A stretch of 64,000 bases of DNA from assembly GCF_029889845.1 (NCBI RefSeq), contig NZ_JARANV010000001.1:1-64000 (forward strand), given 5' to 3'. The position numbers and the translations under genes are program-made. Source of the DNA: Halomonas sp. 25-S5 (GTDB taxonomy: Bacteria; Pseudomonadota; Gammaproteobacteria; Pseudomonadales; Halomonadaceae). Shown here piece by piece: positions 27,817-37,367 of the stretch. The notes under the pieces are model-generated. The model did not search any database, was not told the origin of the DNA, and saw only the letters and a program-made list of their open reading frames with translations. The first letter of the stretch is position 1. Each line of letters opens with the position of its first letter.

Positions 27817-28971
27817 ATGTCGGATCTTGCAGTGCTCTTCGACGAGCTGCCCACCCGCGATGGCGGCCGCATCGGCGTAGCCACCCTCAACGCCGCGAAG
27901 TCGCTCAACGCCCTGTCGCTGGAGATGATCCGCCAGCTCGAGGCCAAGCTCGAGGCCTGGGCGGTGGACCGCAACGTGGTGGCGGTGTGGCTCGAGGGCA
28001 GTGGCGAAAAGGCCTTCTGTGCCGGTGGTGACGTGGTGGCCCTCTACCGCTCGCTGACCGAGGAGGGCGATAATCGCGGTGCCGGCCGCGACGGTATCTT
28101 CGCCGAGACCTACTTTACCGCGGAGTATCGCCTCGACTACCGCATCCACACCTACCCCAAGCCGCTGATGGTGTGGGGCGACGGCATCGTCATGGGCGGT
28201 GGCCTGGGGCTGATGGCCGGCGGCTTCCAGCGCCTGGCCACTGAGACCACGCGCATCGCCATGCCGGAGATCACCATCGGCCTCTATCCCGACATCGGTG
28301 CCAGCTGGTTCCTGGGCCGCATGCCCCCCGGGGTGGGGGCCTACCTGGGCCTGACCGGGGCCCAGCTCAATGCCCGTGACGCCCTGGACCTGGGGCTGGC
28401 CGACCGCCTTATCCCGCGCGAGCGCCGCGAGGCGCTGCTCGGCGCCCTGGAAGAGGCCGACTACGGCGATCGCAGCCTGCCGGCGCTGCGTGCCGGGGTG
28501 CAGGCGGTGCTCGATGACCACGAGGACCGCCGCACCGTGCCGGCCGGCCAGGTGTGGCCGCATCTCGACCATATCCAGGCGCTGGTGGGCCGGGTGGATG
28601 CCGCCACGGCCGTCAAGCGTATCCTGCGCGACACCACCGACGACGGCTGGCTCGCCGCCAACCGCGCGCGTCTCGAGGCCGGCTGCCCGATGAGTGCCCA
28701 GCTGGTGTGGCGCATGATCGAGCGTCACGCCCACACCAGCCTCGCCGACGCTTTCCGTGACGAACTCGGCCTGTCGGTGCAGTGTTGTCGCCAGGGGGAC
28801 TTCGTGGAGGGGGTGCGCGCGCTGCTGGTCGACAAGGACAAGGCGCCACGCTGGCAGCATGCCAGCGTCGCTGGGGTGGCCCAGGCCGATATCCAGGCCC
28901 TGATGACCCCGCTCTGGTCCAGCGAGTCACATCCTCTGCGCGACCTCGGCGTCGGTCATCGGATCGGATGA
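27817..28971 (+). CDS. 3-hydroxyisobutyryl-CoA hydrolase (HIBCH-like, crotonase fold)
   Basis: The product is 384 residues, longer than an enoyl-CoA hydratase (~260) and right for HIBCH. Crotonase motifs are VVAVWLEGSGEKAFCAGGDVVALY (oxyanion hole AFCAGGDV), MGGGLGLMAGG, and PEITIGLYPDIGASWFLGRMP with the glutamate and aspartate used by HIBCH enzymes. It hydrolyses 3-hydroxyisobutyryl-CoA to free 3-hydroxyisobutyrate in valine catabolism, before MmsB. It starts 10 nt after the dehydrogenase with AGGAG in the gap. A separate methacrylyl-CoA hydratase is not seen in the window. Confidence 0.88.
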   Translation: MSDLAVLFDELPTRDGGRIGVATLNAAKSLNALSLEMIRQLEAKLEAWAVDRNVVAVWLEGSGEKAFCAGGDVVALYRSLTEEGDNRGAGRDGIFAETYFTAEYRLDYRIHTYPKPLMVWGDGIVMGGGLGLMAGGFQRLATETTRIAMPEITIGLYPDIGASWFLGRMPPGVGAYLGLTGAQLNARDALDLGLADRLIPRERREALLGALEEADYGDRSLPALRAGVQAVLDDHEDRRTVPAGQVWPHLDHIQALVGRVDAATAVKRILRDTTDDGWLAANRARLEAGCPMSAQLVWRMIERHAHTSLADAFRDELGLSVQCCRQGDFVEGVRALLVDKDKAPRWQHASVAGVAQADIQALMTPLWSSESHPLRDLGVGHRIG

Positions 28972-29021
28972 GGAACGCAAGTCGTCCCTGAATAACTCAC
29001 AATGCATCAGGAGTCATGCCA

Positions 29022-29924
29022 ATGAATATCGCCTTTATCGGCCTCGGCAACATGGGTGCGCCCATGGCCATCAACCTGGTCAAGGCCGGCCATGACGTCA
29101 CCGTCTTCGACCTGGTCGAAAGCGCCATCCAGTCACTGGAAGCCGAGGGCGCGCGGCGCGCCGCCAGCGCCGAGGCGGCCGCCACCGGCGCCGACGTGGT
29201 CGTCTCCATGCTGCCGGCCGGGGCGCACGTCAAGGGGCTCTATCTGGGCCGCGACGGCGCGCCGGGGCTACTCGATGCCCTCGACGGCAAGCCGCTGCTC
29301 GTCGACTCCTCGACCATCGCGCCGGACGATGCCCGCCTGGTGGGGGCCGCCGCCGCCGAACGCGGCTTCACCTATCTGGATGCCCCGGTCTCCGGCGGGG
29401 TGGGCGGTGCCAAGGCCGGCAGCCTGACCTTCATCGTCGGCGGCGAGGCGGCCGGTTTCGACCAGGCGAAGCCGCTGCTCGAGGCCATGGGCAAGAACAT
29501 CTTCCACGCCGGCGAGGCGGGCGCCGGCCAGGTGGCCAAGATCTGCAACAACATGCTGCTGGGCATCCTGATGTCGGGCACCGCCGAGGCCCTGGCGCTG
29601 GGCGTGAAGAACGGCATGGACCCGGCCGTGCTCTCCGAGATCATGAAGCAGAGCAGCGGCGGCAACTGGGCGCTCAACGGCTACAACCCCTGGCCCGGGG
29701 TGATGGAGGGCGCCGCCGCCTCCCGGGACTACCAGGGCGGCTTCCTGACCGACCTGATGGCCAAGGATCTGGGGCTGGCCTGGGAGCTGGCGCTGGGCTC
29801 GAAGTCCACCGTGCCGATGGGCTCCCAGGCTCGCAATCTCTTCGCGCTGCATAGCGCCCAGGGCAGCGGCCAGCTCGACTTCTCCAGCATCCAGACGCTG
29901 TACCGGGCGGGCGAGGATACGTAA
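29022..29924 (+). CDS. mmsB: 3-hydroxyisobutyrate dehydrogenase
   Basis: I prefer the ATG at 29022 (MNIAFIGLGNMGAPMA): AGGAG at 29009-29013 is 8 nt away, but only 2 nt from the ATG at 29016. The 300-residue product has the Rossmann motif GLGNMG, the substrate loop DAPVSGGVGGAKAGSLTFIVGG (core APVSGGVGGAKAGSL) and the catalytic lysine in AGAGQVAKICNNMLLGI (here VAKICNNM). It oxidises 3-hydroxyisobutyrate to methylmalonate semialdehyde with NAD+. The next enzyme, MmsA, is not in this cluster. Confidence 0.94.
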   Translation: MNIAFIGLGNMGAPMAINLVKAGHDVTVFDLVESAIQSLEAEGARRAASAEAAATGADVVVSMLPAGAHVKGLYLGRDGAPGLLDALDGKPLLVDSSTIAPDDARLVGAAAAERGFTYLDAPVSGGVGGAKAGSLTFIVGGEAAGFDQAKPLLEAMGKNIFHAGEAGAGQVAKICNNMLLGILMSGTAEALALGVKNGMDPAVLSEIMKQSSGGNWALNGYNPWPGVMEGAAASRDYQGGFLTDLMAKDLGLAWELALGSKSTVPMGSQARNLFALHSAQGSGQLDFSSIQTLYRAGEDT

Positions 29925-29931
29925 GTACCGA

Positions 29932-29995
29932 GCGGCCAAGCGGCCAAGCAGCCAAGCGGCCAAGCGGCCAAGCGGCCAAGCAGCCAAGCGGCCAA
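29932..29995 (+). repeat. (GCGGCCAA)8 short tandem repeat after mmsB
   Basis: Eight head-to-tail 8-bp units fill 64 nt; units 3 and 7 read GCAGCCAA, the others GCGGCCAA. It starts 7 nt after the mmsB stop and runs straight into the terminator's A-tract. Confidence 0.9.
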
Positions 29996-30037
29996 GAAAA
30001 ACCTCCAGCAGATTACTCTGCTGGAGGTTGTCCTTTA
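29996..30037 (+). terminator. terminator of the valine-catabolism operon
   Basis: A perfect 12-bp stem AACCTCCAGCAG (30000-30011) / CTGCTGGAGGTT (30018-30029) with loop ATTACT is preceded by an A-tract and followed by GTCCTTTA. It may work in both directions. Confidence 0.85.
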
Positions 30038-30053
30038 TACGTCGAGACCTTGC

Positions 30054-30230
30054 ATGAGCGCACCCGCTTTCCCGTCCTTCTCCCTTGCATTCCGACCCCG
30101 CCACGCCCGGGCCATGCGACTCTCGGTTGTCAGGCGCTTCGCGCTGATCGCCTGGCGGCAGATCCGCGCCGAGCTGGCACGCCAGGGCGTGCTGAACGCC
30201 AAGATCAGGGACGGTGGGCTTGGCAGATGA
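30054..30230 (+). CDS. possible small basic protein (58 aa)
   Basis: An ATG-to-TGA frame lies in the 369-nt gap between mmsB and gcdH, reading MSAPAFPSFSLAFRPRHARA then MRLSVVRRFALIAWRQIRAE and ending KIRDGGLGR. It is arginine-rich with one short hydrophobic patch. No clear ribosome-binding site precedes the first ATG or the internal ATG at 30114. It may be non-coding. Confidence 0.2.
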   Translation: MSAPAFPSFSLAFRPRHARAMRLSVVRRFALIAWRQIRAELARQGVLNAKIRDGGLGR

Positions 30231-30236
30231 CGCTCA

Positions 30237-30265
30237 TTGGTCTACATTTAGTGAAAATGTAGAAA
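30237..30265 (+). promoter_or_regulatory. gcdH promoter with embedded palindromic operator
   Basis: TTGGTC (30237-30242), a 17-nt spacer and TAGAAA (30260-30265) form a plausible promoter ~30 nt before gcdH. The spacer is filled by an inverted repeat, TCTACATTT-AGTGA-AAATGTAGA (30241-30263, 9-bp perfect arms). A regulator bound here would overlap both promoter elements. Confidence 0.6.
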
Positions 30266-30293
30266 TTGGCAGCACGCCAACCGAGGACACCCC

Positions 30294-31475
<1,182 letters not shown>

Positions 31476-31579
31476 TCGGCCAGAACGATACACGCTGACA
31501 ATAACGAGGGGTGCGGGGAACAAGTCGAGGGATGTGGGGCTTGTTGCCGGATCAGCCCCGAGCGAGCAAGGAGCTCAAG

Positions 31580-32785
31580 ATGAGCGGACCGCTGGACGGC
31601 ATCACGGTGCTCGATATGTCGCGGGTGCTGGCCGGCCCCTGGGCCGGCCAGCTGCTCGCCGACCTCGGGGCCCGAGTAATCAAGGTCGAACACTCCTCGC
31701 GTGGCGATGACACCCGTGGCTGGGGGCCGCCCTGGCTGGCTGAGCAGAACATTGCCGAACGGGTGGCGGCCTACTTCCTGTGCGCCAACCGCGGCAAGCA
31801 GTCGCTGGCCGTGGATATCGCCACCGAGGGCGGTCAGGACCTGGTCAGGGCACTGGCGAAGGGCGCCGATATCCTGCTCGAGAACTTCAAGGTTGGCGGC
31901 CTGGCCAAGTACGGGCTCGACTACCCCAGCCTGCGGGCGATCAATCCGCGCCTGATCGGCTGTTCGATCACCGGCTTCGGCCAGGATGGCCCCTATGCTC
32001 ACCGGGCCGGCTACGACTTCATGATCCAGGCCATGGGCGGCTTGATGAGCCTCTCCGGCGAGCCCGATGGCATGCCCATGAAGACCGGCGTGGCCATCAC
32101 CGACGTGATGACCGGTCTCTATGCCACGGTGGGCGTGCTGGCCGCCCTGCAGGAGCGTGCACGCACCGGTCGAGGACAGCACATCGACCTGGCGCTGCTC
32201 GATGTTCAGGTGGCCACCCTGGCCAACCAGGCGCTCAACGCCCTGGTCGAAGGCCGTTCACCCGAGCGTCATGGCAACGCCCATCCCAATATCGTGCCCT
32301 ATCAGGCCTTTGCCTGCGCCGATGGCCATCTGGTACTCACCGTGGGCAACGATGCCCAGTTCGCGCGCTTGGCCGACATGCTGGGCCATCCCGAGTGGGC
32401 CGAGGATCCCGCCTACGCAAGCAATGCTGCCCGGGTCGGCAACCGGGAGGTGCTGGTCTCACTGATCCAGAAGATTCTGCTCGAGCGCGACCGCGATGAC
32501 TGGCTGGCCGAGATGGAGGCGCGCGGACTCCCCGCCGGCCCCATCAACACCCTGACCGAGGTCTTCGACGACCCCCAGGTGCGCCATCGCGGCCTGCACC
32601 GGACGCTGCGCCGTGGCGATCTCGAGGTGCCCCAGGTCGCCAACCCGCTGCGCTTCGACGGGCAGCCCGCCAGCAGCGAGCTGGCGCCACCTCGGCTCGG
32701 CCAGGACAGCGATGCGATATTCGCCGAGATGGGGCTGACGCCCGAGGATATTGCCAAGCTCAGACGGGCAGGCGTGGTCAGGTAA
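31580..32785 (+). CDS. class III (CaiB/BaiF) CoA-transferase, probably succinyl-CoA:glutarate type
   Basis: The ATG at 31580 follows AAGGAG and gives MSGPLDGITVLDMSRVLAGPWAG, the family N-terminus. The product has 401 residues. The family signature ADLGARVIKVEHSSRGDDTRGWGPP (core GARVIKVE), ENFKVGGLAKYGLDY and the catalytic Asp in GYDFMIQAMGGLMSLSGEP are all present. Class III enzymes move CoA between carboxylic acids through an aspartyl-CoA thioester. Adjacency to gcdH (105-nt gap) matches the Pseudomonas gcdH arrangement and suggests activation of glutarate to glutaryl-CoA. The donor and acceptor are inferred from context. Confidence 0.88.
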   Translation: MSGPLDGITVLDMSRVLAGPWAGQLLADLGARVIKVEHSSRGDDTRGWGPPWLAEQNIAERVAAYFLCANRGKQSLAVDIATEGGQDLVRALAKGADILLENFKVGGLAKYGLDYPSLRAINPRLIGCSITGFGQDGPYAHRAGYDFMIQAMGGLMSLSGEPDGMPMKTGVAITDVMTGLYATVGVLAALQERARTGRGQHIDLALLDVQVATLANQALNALVEGRSPERHGNAHPNIVPYQAFACADGHLVLTVGNDAQFARLADMLGHPEWAEDPAYASNAARVGNREVLVSLIQKILLERDRDDWLAEMEARGLPAGPINTLTEVFDDPQVRHRGLHRTLRRGDLEVPQVANPLRFDGQPASSELAPPRLGQDSDAIFAEMGLTPEDIAKLRRAGVVR

Positions 32786-32801
32786 GAAACCAACTGGCGG
32801 C

Positions 32802-32898
32802 GCCGGGGACAGGTCGTAGCGGAGGTCCTACGCCAGGGATGGCGTCGGTAGCGCCCACGGATGGGTTCACAGCGCCTCCGCGTAGACCTGTTGCCGGT
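32802..32898. repeat. composite palindromic intergenic repeat element
   Basis: A ~97-bp imperfect inverted structure lies between two convergent genes. Outer arms GCCGGGGACAGGTC / GACCTGTTGCCGGT and GCGGAGG / CCTCCGC enclose a small hairpin ACGCC-AGGGAT-GGCGT and a second arm pair around CGCCCACGGATGGG. I recall similar sequences dispersed in Halomonas-type genomes. No transposase is nearby. Confidence 0.7.
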
Positions 32899-32923
32899 TA
32901 AGCCGCATGCTGGTCACTGGCTC

Positions 32924-33757
32924 CTATCTGGGCGAAAACCGCCGTGTCAGTCCCGTCTCGGCGATCATCCGGGTGGATATCTCCTCTACGGAGAAGCGGG
33001 TGGTGTCGATATAGGGGATGTGCATCTGGCGATATAGCCCCTCGGCCTGCTCGACCTCCTGGGCGCACTGGTCCATGGAACTGTAGCGGCTGTTGGGCCG
33101 GCGCTCATGGCGGATCGCCGCCAGTCGTCGCGGGTCGATGGTCAGCCCGAACAGCTTGTGGCGATGCGGGACCAGCGCCTTCGGCAGCTTCAGGGTGCCG
33201 TTCTCGTCCTGGTCGTCCTCGGTGAGCGGGTAGTTGGCGGCGCGGATGCCGAACTGCAGGGCCAGGTAGAGCGAAGTGGGGGTCTTGCCGCAGCGCGAGA
33301 CCCCGACGAGGATGATGTCGGCCTGGTCGTACTGGTGGGTGCGGGCCCCGTCGTCGTTGTCCAGGGCGAAGTGCACCGAGTGGATGCGGTCCATGTAGAC
33401 ATCGTCGCGGCCAATGGCATGGGTGCGACCCACGCTGTAGGAGGAGTGGGCCTCCAGCTCCTCCTCCAGCGGCTTGAGGAAGGTCGAGAAGATGTCGACC
33501 TTGAAGCCCGGGGCCTGGCGTATCACCTCGCGGATCTGCTCGTCGACCACGGTGTCGATGATGATCGGCTGCTCGCCGTCGCGCACCGCCGTGGCCTCGA
33601 TGATCGCCACCAGGGTCCGGGCCTTCTCGAGGGAGTCGATATAGGGCTTGGTGAACATGCGGATCTCGACGCTCTCGAACTGGGCGAGGAGGCTGCGTCC
33701 CAGGCTCTCGGCGGTGATGCCGGTGCCGTCGGAGATGAAGAAAGCGGTACGCGTCAT
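32924..33757 (-). CDS. ppsR: PEP synthase regulatory protein (bifunctional kinase/pyrophosphorylase, DUF299)
   Basis: The product is 277 residues. It has the family N-terminus [20 protein letters not shown], and the P-loop [19 protein letters not shown] that binds [22 protein letters not shown] and [17 protein letters not shown] are also family motifs (quoted in part). It inactivates PEP synthase by ADP-dependent phosphorylation of a threonine and reactivates it by Pi-dependent dephosphorylation. It is divergent from ppsA, its substrate, across a 313-nt regulatory gap. Confidence 0.95.
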   Translation of the reverse strand: MTRTAFFISDGTGITAESLGRSLLAQFESVEIRMFTKPYIDSLEKARTLVAIIEATAVRDGEQPIIIDTVVDEQIREVIRQAPGFKVDIFSTFLKPLEEELEAHSSYSVGRTHAIGRDDVYMDRIHSVHFALDNDDGARTHQYDQADIILVGVSRCGKTPTSLYLALQFGIRAANYPLTEDDQDENGTLKLPKALVPHRHKLFGLTIDPRRLAAIRHERRPNSRYSSMDQCAQEVEQAEGLYRQMHIPYIDTTRFSVEEISTRMIAETGLTRRFSPR

Positions 33758-34070
33758 GGCGGGTCGCTGTGGTCCGGTGTGGAGGTGTGGCCTATTGTCA
33801 GTGCTGGTCGGGGCCGGGACAAGGGTCAGGCGGCGGCGCGGCGGGGCCTGTCACTACAGGAAACGGGCTCATGGCCCCGCTGTTGTAAAAATCCTCCAGT
33901 GACTTCGATGTTAGACCAATGGCGAATATGGAAGGTCGCTGGTAGAGTCGCCAGCATCCCATCATGCCCTGGTCCCTCGAGTGAGGCCCGCGCGCTAGAC
34001 CCTCGAGTCAGTCCCGCGAGCGAGGCCCACCGGCGTGATGCACTCGTCGACGATTTTTCTGGGAGGTCTC
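33758..34070. promoter_or_regulatory. ppsR/ppsA divergent intergenic region
   Basis: This 313-nt gap has no credible gene. The left part around 33870-33950 is relatively AT-rich and may contain the promoters; I cannot assign hexamers with confidence. Near ppsA a 19-bp direct repeat (33974-33992 CCCTCGAGTGAGGCCCGCG and 34000-34018 CCCTCGAGTCAGTCCCGCG, 17/19 identical, 26-nt period) is visible. The GGGAGG ribosome-binding site of ppsA is at 34061-34066. Confidence 0.5.
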
Positions 34071-36443
34071 ATGGACGATTACATTCAGTGGTTCGATCAG
34101 TTGGGCATGGGGGACGTTGAACGGGTCGGTGGCAAGAATGCCTCCCTCGGCGAGATGATCTCCAACCTGTCCGGCGTGGGTGTCACCGTCCCCGGCGGAT
34201 TCGCCACCACGGCCCACGCCTACCGCGAATTCCTCTCCCACGAAGGGCTCAACGAGCGCATCAACCGCCGGCTTGCCACCCTGGACGTCGACGACGTGGC
34301 CGAGCTGGCGAGGGCCGGTGCCGAGATCCGCCAGTGGGTGATCGACACCCCGCTGCCGCCGACCTTCGAGCGCTACCTGCGCGAGAGCTACACGACGCTC
34401 TCGGCGATGCATTCCAACCTCAAGGCCGCGGTGCGCAGCTCCGCCACCGCCGAGGACCTGCCGGATGCCTCCTTCGCCGGCCAGCAGGAGACCTTCCTCA
34501 ACATCGAGGGCTTCGACAACATCAAGCGCGCCGTGCACGAGGTGTTCGCCTCGCTGTTCAATGACCGCGCCATCTCCTATCGCGTGCATCGCGGCTATGC
34601 CCACGAGAACGTCGCGCTCTCCGCCGGCATCCAGAAGATGGTCCGTTCCGAGACCGGCGCCTCGGGCGTGATGTTCACCCTGGACACCGAATCCGGCTAT
34701 CGCGACGCCGTCTTCGTCACCGCCTCCTGGGGCCTGGGCGAGACGGTGGTGCAGGGCGCCGTGAACCCCGACGAGTTCTACGTGCACAAGCCGACCCTGG
34801 CGGCGGGCCGCCCGGCGGTGTTGCGTCGCAACCTCGGCTCCAAGCTGATCAAGATGATCTACACCGACGACACCAGCGCCGGCAAGTCGGTGGAAACCGT
34901 GGACGTACCGCTGGCCGACCGCGGGCGCTTCTGCATCAATGACGAGCAGATCATGGACCTGGCCCGCCAGGCGGTGACCATCGAGCAGCACTACGGCCGT
35001 CCCATGGACATCGAGTGGGCGCTGGACGGCGACGACGGCAAGCTCTACATCGTCCAGGCGCGTCCCGAGACCGTGGTCTCCCAGCAGGAGGGCGGCAAGC
35101 TCGAGCGCTTCCAGCTCAAGGAGAAGGGGCGCACCCTGGTGGCCGGCCGGGCCATCGGCCAGCGCATCGGCCGCGGTGCGGTCAAGGTGGTGTTCTCCCC
35201 GGATGACATGCAGAAGGTCAACCCCGGCGATGTGCTGGTCACCGACATGACCGACCCGGACTGGGAGCCGATCATGAAGCGCGCCTCGGCCATCGTGACC
35301 AACCGGGGCGGCCGCACCTGCCACGCGGCGATCATCGCCCGCGAGCTGGGCATTCCCGCCGTGGTCGGCTGCGGCGATGCCACCGCGGCGCTGGCCGACG
35401 GGCGCGACGTCACCGTCTCCTGTGCCGAAGGGGACACCGGGCACGTCTACGAGGGCCTGCTGGAGTTCGATCGCCGCGTGACCAGCGTCGATGCCATGCC
35501 CGAGATCCCCTTCAAGATCATGATGAACGTCGGCAACCCGGATCGTGCCTTCAGCTTCGCCAGCCTGCCCAATGCCGGGGTCGGCCTGGCCCGCCTGGAG
35601 TTCATCATCAACCGCATGATCGGGGTGCACCCCAAGGCACTGCTCGAGTACGACACCCTGCCCGCCGACCTGCAGCAGACCATCGACCTGCGTACCGCCG
35701 GCTACCGCGACCCGGTGGCGTTCTACGTCGACAAGCTGGTCGAGGGCATTTCCACCCTGGCGGCTGCCTTCTACCCGCAGCGGGTCATCGTGCGCCTGTC
35801 GGACTTCAAGTCCAACGAGTACGAAAACCTGATCGGCGGCAAGCTCTACGAGCCGGGCGAGGAGAACCCCATGCTCGGCTTCCGCGGCGCCTCGCGCTAC
35901 ATCTCGGAGTCGTTCCGCCCCTGCTTCGAGCTGGAGTGCCGGGCGCTCAAGCGGGTCCGCGAGGTGATGGGGATGGACAACGTCGAGATCATGGTGCCCT
36001 TCGTGCGCACCACCGAGGAGGCCCGTGAGGTCGTCGACCTGCTGGCCGCCAACGGCCTGGCCCGCGGCGAGAAGGGCCTCAAGGTCATCATGATGTGCGA
36101 GCTGCCGGCCAACGCCCTGCTCGCCGAGGAGTTCCTGGAGTACTTCGATGGCTTCTCCATCGGCTCCAACGACCTGACCCAGCTGACCCTGGGCCTGGAC
36201 CGCGACTCCGGCATCGTCGCCCACCTGTTCGACGAGCGAAACCCGGCCGTGAAGAAGCTGCTGGCCATGGCCATCCAGGCCTGTCACGCCCAGGGCAAGT
36301 ACATCGGCATTTGTGGCCAGGGCCCCTCGGACTATCCGGACCTGGCCAAGTGGCTAATGGAGCAGGGCATCGACTCCGTGTCGCTCAATCCCGATGCGGT
36401 CCTCGAGACCTGGTTCATGCTGGCCGGCGAGACCCTGGGCTGA
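34071..36443 (+). CDS. ppsA: phosphoenolpyruvate synthase
   Basis: The ATG at 34071 with GGGAGG upstream gives [29 protein letters not shown], the family N-terminus (quoted in part), and 790 residues. Domain order is N-terminal ATP-binding (to ~350), the phosphohistidine swivel with catalytic His in [19 protein letters not shown], and the C-terminal PEP/pyruvate TIM barrel with [19 protein letters not shown] and [10 protein letters not shown]. It converts pyruvate + ATP to PEP + AMP + Pi for gluconeogenesis. The threonine two residues before the catalytic His (GGRTCH) is the residue PpsR phosphorylates in this family. Confidence 0.97.
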   Translation: MDDYIQWFDQLGMGDVERVGGKNASLGEMISNLSGVGVTVPGGFATTAHAYREFLSHEGLNERINRRLATLDVDDVAELARAGAEIRQWVIDTPLPPTFERYLRESYTTLSAMHSNLKAAVRSSATAEDLPDASFAGQQETFLNIEGFDNIKRAVHEVFASLFNDRAISYRVHRGYAHENVALSAGIQKMVRSETGASGVMFTLDTESGYRDAVFVTASWGLGETVVQGAVNPDEFYVHKPTLAAGRPAVLRRNLGSKLIKMIYTDDTSAGKSVETVDVPLADRGRFCINDEQIMDLARQAVTIEQHYGRPMDIEWALDGDDGKLYIVQARPETVVSQQEGGKLERFQLKEKGRTLVAGRAIGQRIGRGAVKVVFSPDDMQKVNPGDVLVTDMTDPDWEPIMKRASAIVTNRGGRTCHAAIIARELGIPAVVGCGDATAALADGRDVTVSCAEGDTGHVYEGLLEFDRRVTSVDAMPEIPFKIMMNVGNPDRAFSFASLPNAGVGLARLEFIINRMIGVHPKALLEYDTLPADLQQTIDLRTAGYRDPVAFYVDKLVEGISTLAAAFYPQRVIVRLSDFKSNEYENLIGGKLYEPGEENPMLGFRGASRYISESFRPCFELECRALKRVREVMGMDNVEIMVPFVRTTEEAREVVDLLAANGLARGEKGLKVIMMCELPANALLAEEFLEYFDGFSIGSNDLTQLTLGLDRDSGIVAHLFDERNPAVKKLLAMAIQACHAQGKYIGICGQGPSDYPDLAKWLMEQGIDSVSLNPDAVLETWFMLAGETLG

Positions 36444-36470
36444 CCCGGCGCCTGGCGGTCCTTGATCGAC

Positions 36471-36500
36471 GATACCCGGGCTTGCCCGGGTGTCTTGCTT
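36471..36500 (+). terminator. terminator of ppsA
   Basis: GATACCCGGGC-TT-GCCCGGGTGTC is an 11-pair stem (one G-T pair) followed by TTGCTTT, 27 nt after the stop. Confidence 0.75.
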
Positions 36501-36564
36501 TGTGCACGGCCCTTGCACGATGTCGGTCTAGACTGAGCGTATATGCCCCGACGAGGAGGTCTGC

Positions 36565-37248
36565 ATGAAGACCCGTTTCCCGCTTTATCCCTTGGTGGTG
36601 GCCGGTGCCCTCGGCCTGGCTCTCGCCGCGTCCCCGCTGCTGGCGCAGCCTGGCAACGGTCAGGGCAATGCTCAAGGGGCGGCTCCCTGGAAGGAAAAAG
36701 GCCAGCAGCAGCGTGGCCAGAAGGGCCAGGGCCAGAATGCCCAGGAGTCGCGTGGCCAGGGCCAGGCTCAAGGCGAGCGCGACCGCCAGGAGTCCCGTGA
36801 CCGGGGGCGTGACGAGTACCGCGACCGGGATCGACGCGATCGGCAACGAGAGGAATACCGCGACCGGGAGCGTGACGAGTACCGCGATCGGCAACGAGAG
36901 GAATATCGCGACCGGGACTGGGACCGCGAAGAGTATCGCGACCGGCAACGCTATCGCGACGAGGCCAGGCGGCCGTTGATCGACGAGCGCGAGGTTCGCG
37001 AGATCTTCCGCAGTCGGCGCGAGGTCATCCGTCATGACGACCGTGACAGCCTGCCGCCCGGCATCCGCATGAACCTGGCGCGCGGCAAGCCCCTGCCTCC
37101 CGGCATTGCCAGGAAGTTCGACGAGCGCGTGCGGCGTGATCTGCCCGATTACGAGGGCTATGAATGGCGCCGTGTGGGGACCGACGCCGTACTGGTCGAC
37201 CTCACCAACGACATCATCTACGAGGTGATCCACGATATCCTGCGTTGA
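36565..37248 (+). CDS. CigR/RcnB-like exported protein with Arg-Asp-rich repeats
   Basis: The ATG follows GAGGAGG. The 227-residue product has a Sec signal peptide (~1-28, KTRFPLYPLVVAGALGLALA .. LLAQP), then a low-complexity Gln/Gly/Lys region. Next is a long Arg/Asp/Glu/Tyr repeat (EEYRDRERDEYRDRQ type, ~residues 75-135), encoded in part by a 48-bp direct repeat. The C-terminal ~80 residues contain LPPGIRMNLARGKPLPPGIARKF and YEWRRVGTDAVLVDLTNDIIYEVI (quoted in part). That C-terminus is the RcnB/CigR-type domain, usually anchored or periplasmic. Its role is unknown; CigR was named as an anti-virulence regulator in Salmonella. Confidence 0.75.
   Translation: MKTRFPLYPLVVAGALGLALAASPLLAQPGNGQGNAQGAAPWKEKGQQQRGQKGQGQNAQESRGQGQAQGERDRQESRDRGRDEYRDRDRRDRQREEYRDRERDEYRDRQREEYRDRDWDREEYRDRQRYRDEARRPLIDEREVREIFRSRREVIRHDDRDSLPPGIRMNLARGKPLPPGIARKFDERVRRDLPDYEGYEWRRVGTDAVLVDLTNDIIYEVIHDILR
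36836..36917 (+). repeat. 48-bp in-frame direct repeat inside the CigR-like gene
   Basis: GCGATCGGCAACGAGAGGAATA occurs at 36836 and again at 36884, a 16-codon period, inside the Arg/Asp-rich region. The period is a multiple of three, so unit gain or loss would keep the frame. Confidence 0.7.
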
Positions 37249-37367
37249 TCGCCACCGGCGGGCACGCCGTTGCCCGCCGTCCCTCCTGCGCTCCCTCTCC
37301 TTGATCTCTATCAGGCACGACCCTTCGCCTTGTCGCATACTGCCGGTGTCTGCAAAGGAGAACTGCT

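Noticed and set aside
29932..29995. CRISPR-like regular repeat array
   Set aside because: Units are 8 bp and contiguous without spacers; it is a simple tandem repeat.
30054..30230. Confident small gene in the mmsB-gcdH gap
   Set aside because: No ribosome-binding site and no recognisable family; listed only as a low-confidence feature.
33881..33892. TGTTGTAAAAAT looks like an E. coli Ter site core
   Set aside because: It lacks the conserved C of GTTGTAAC needed for the fork lock, is single, and lies in a gap upstream of ppsA; chance similarity.
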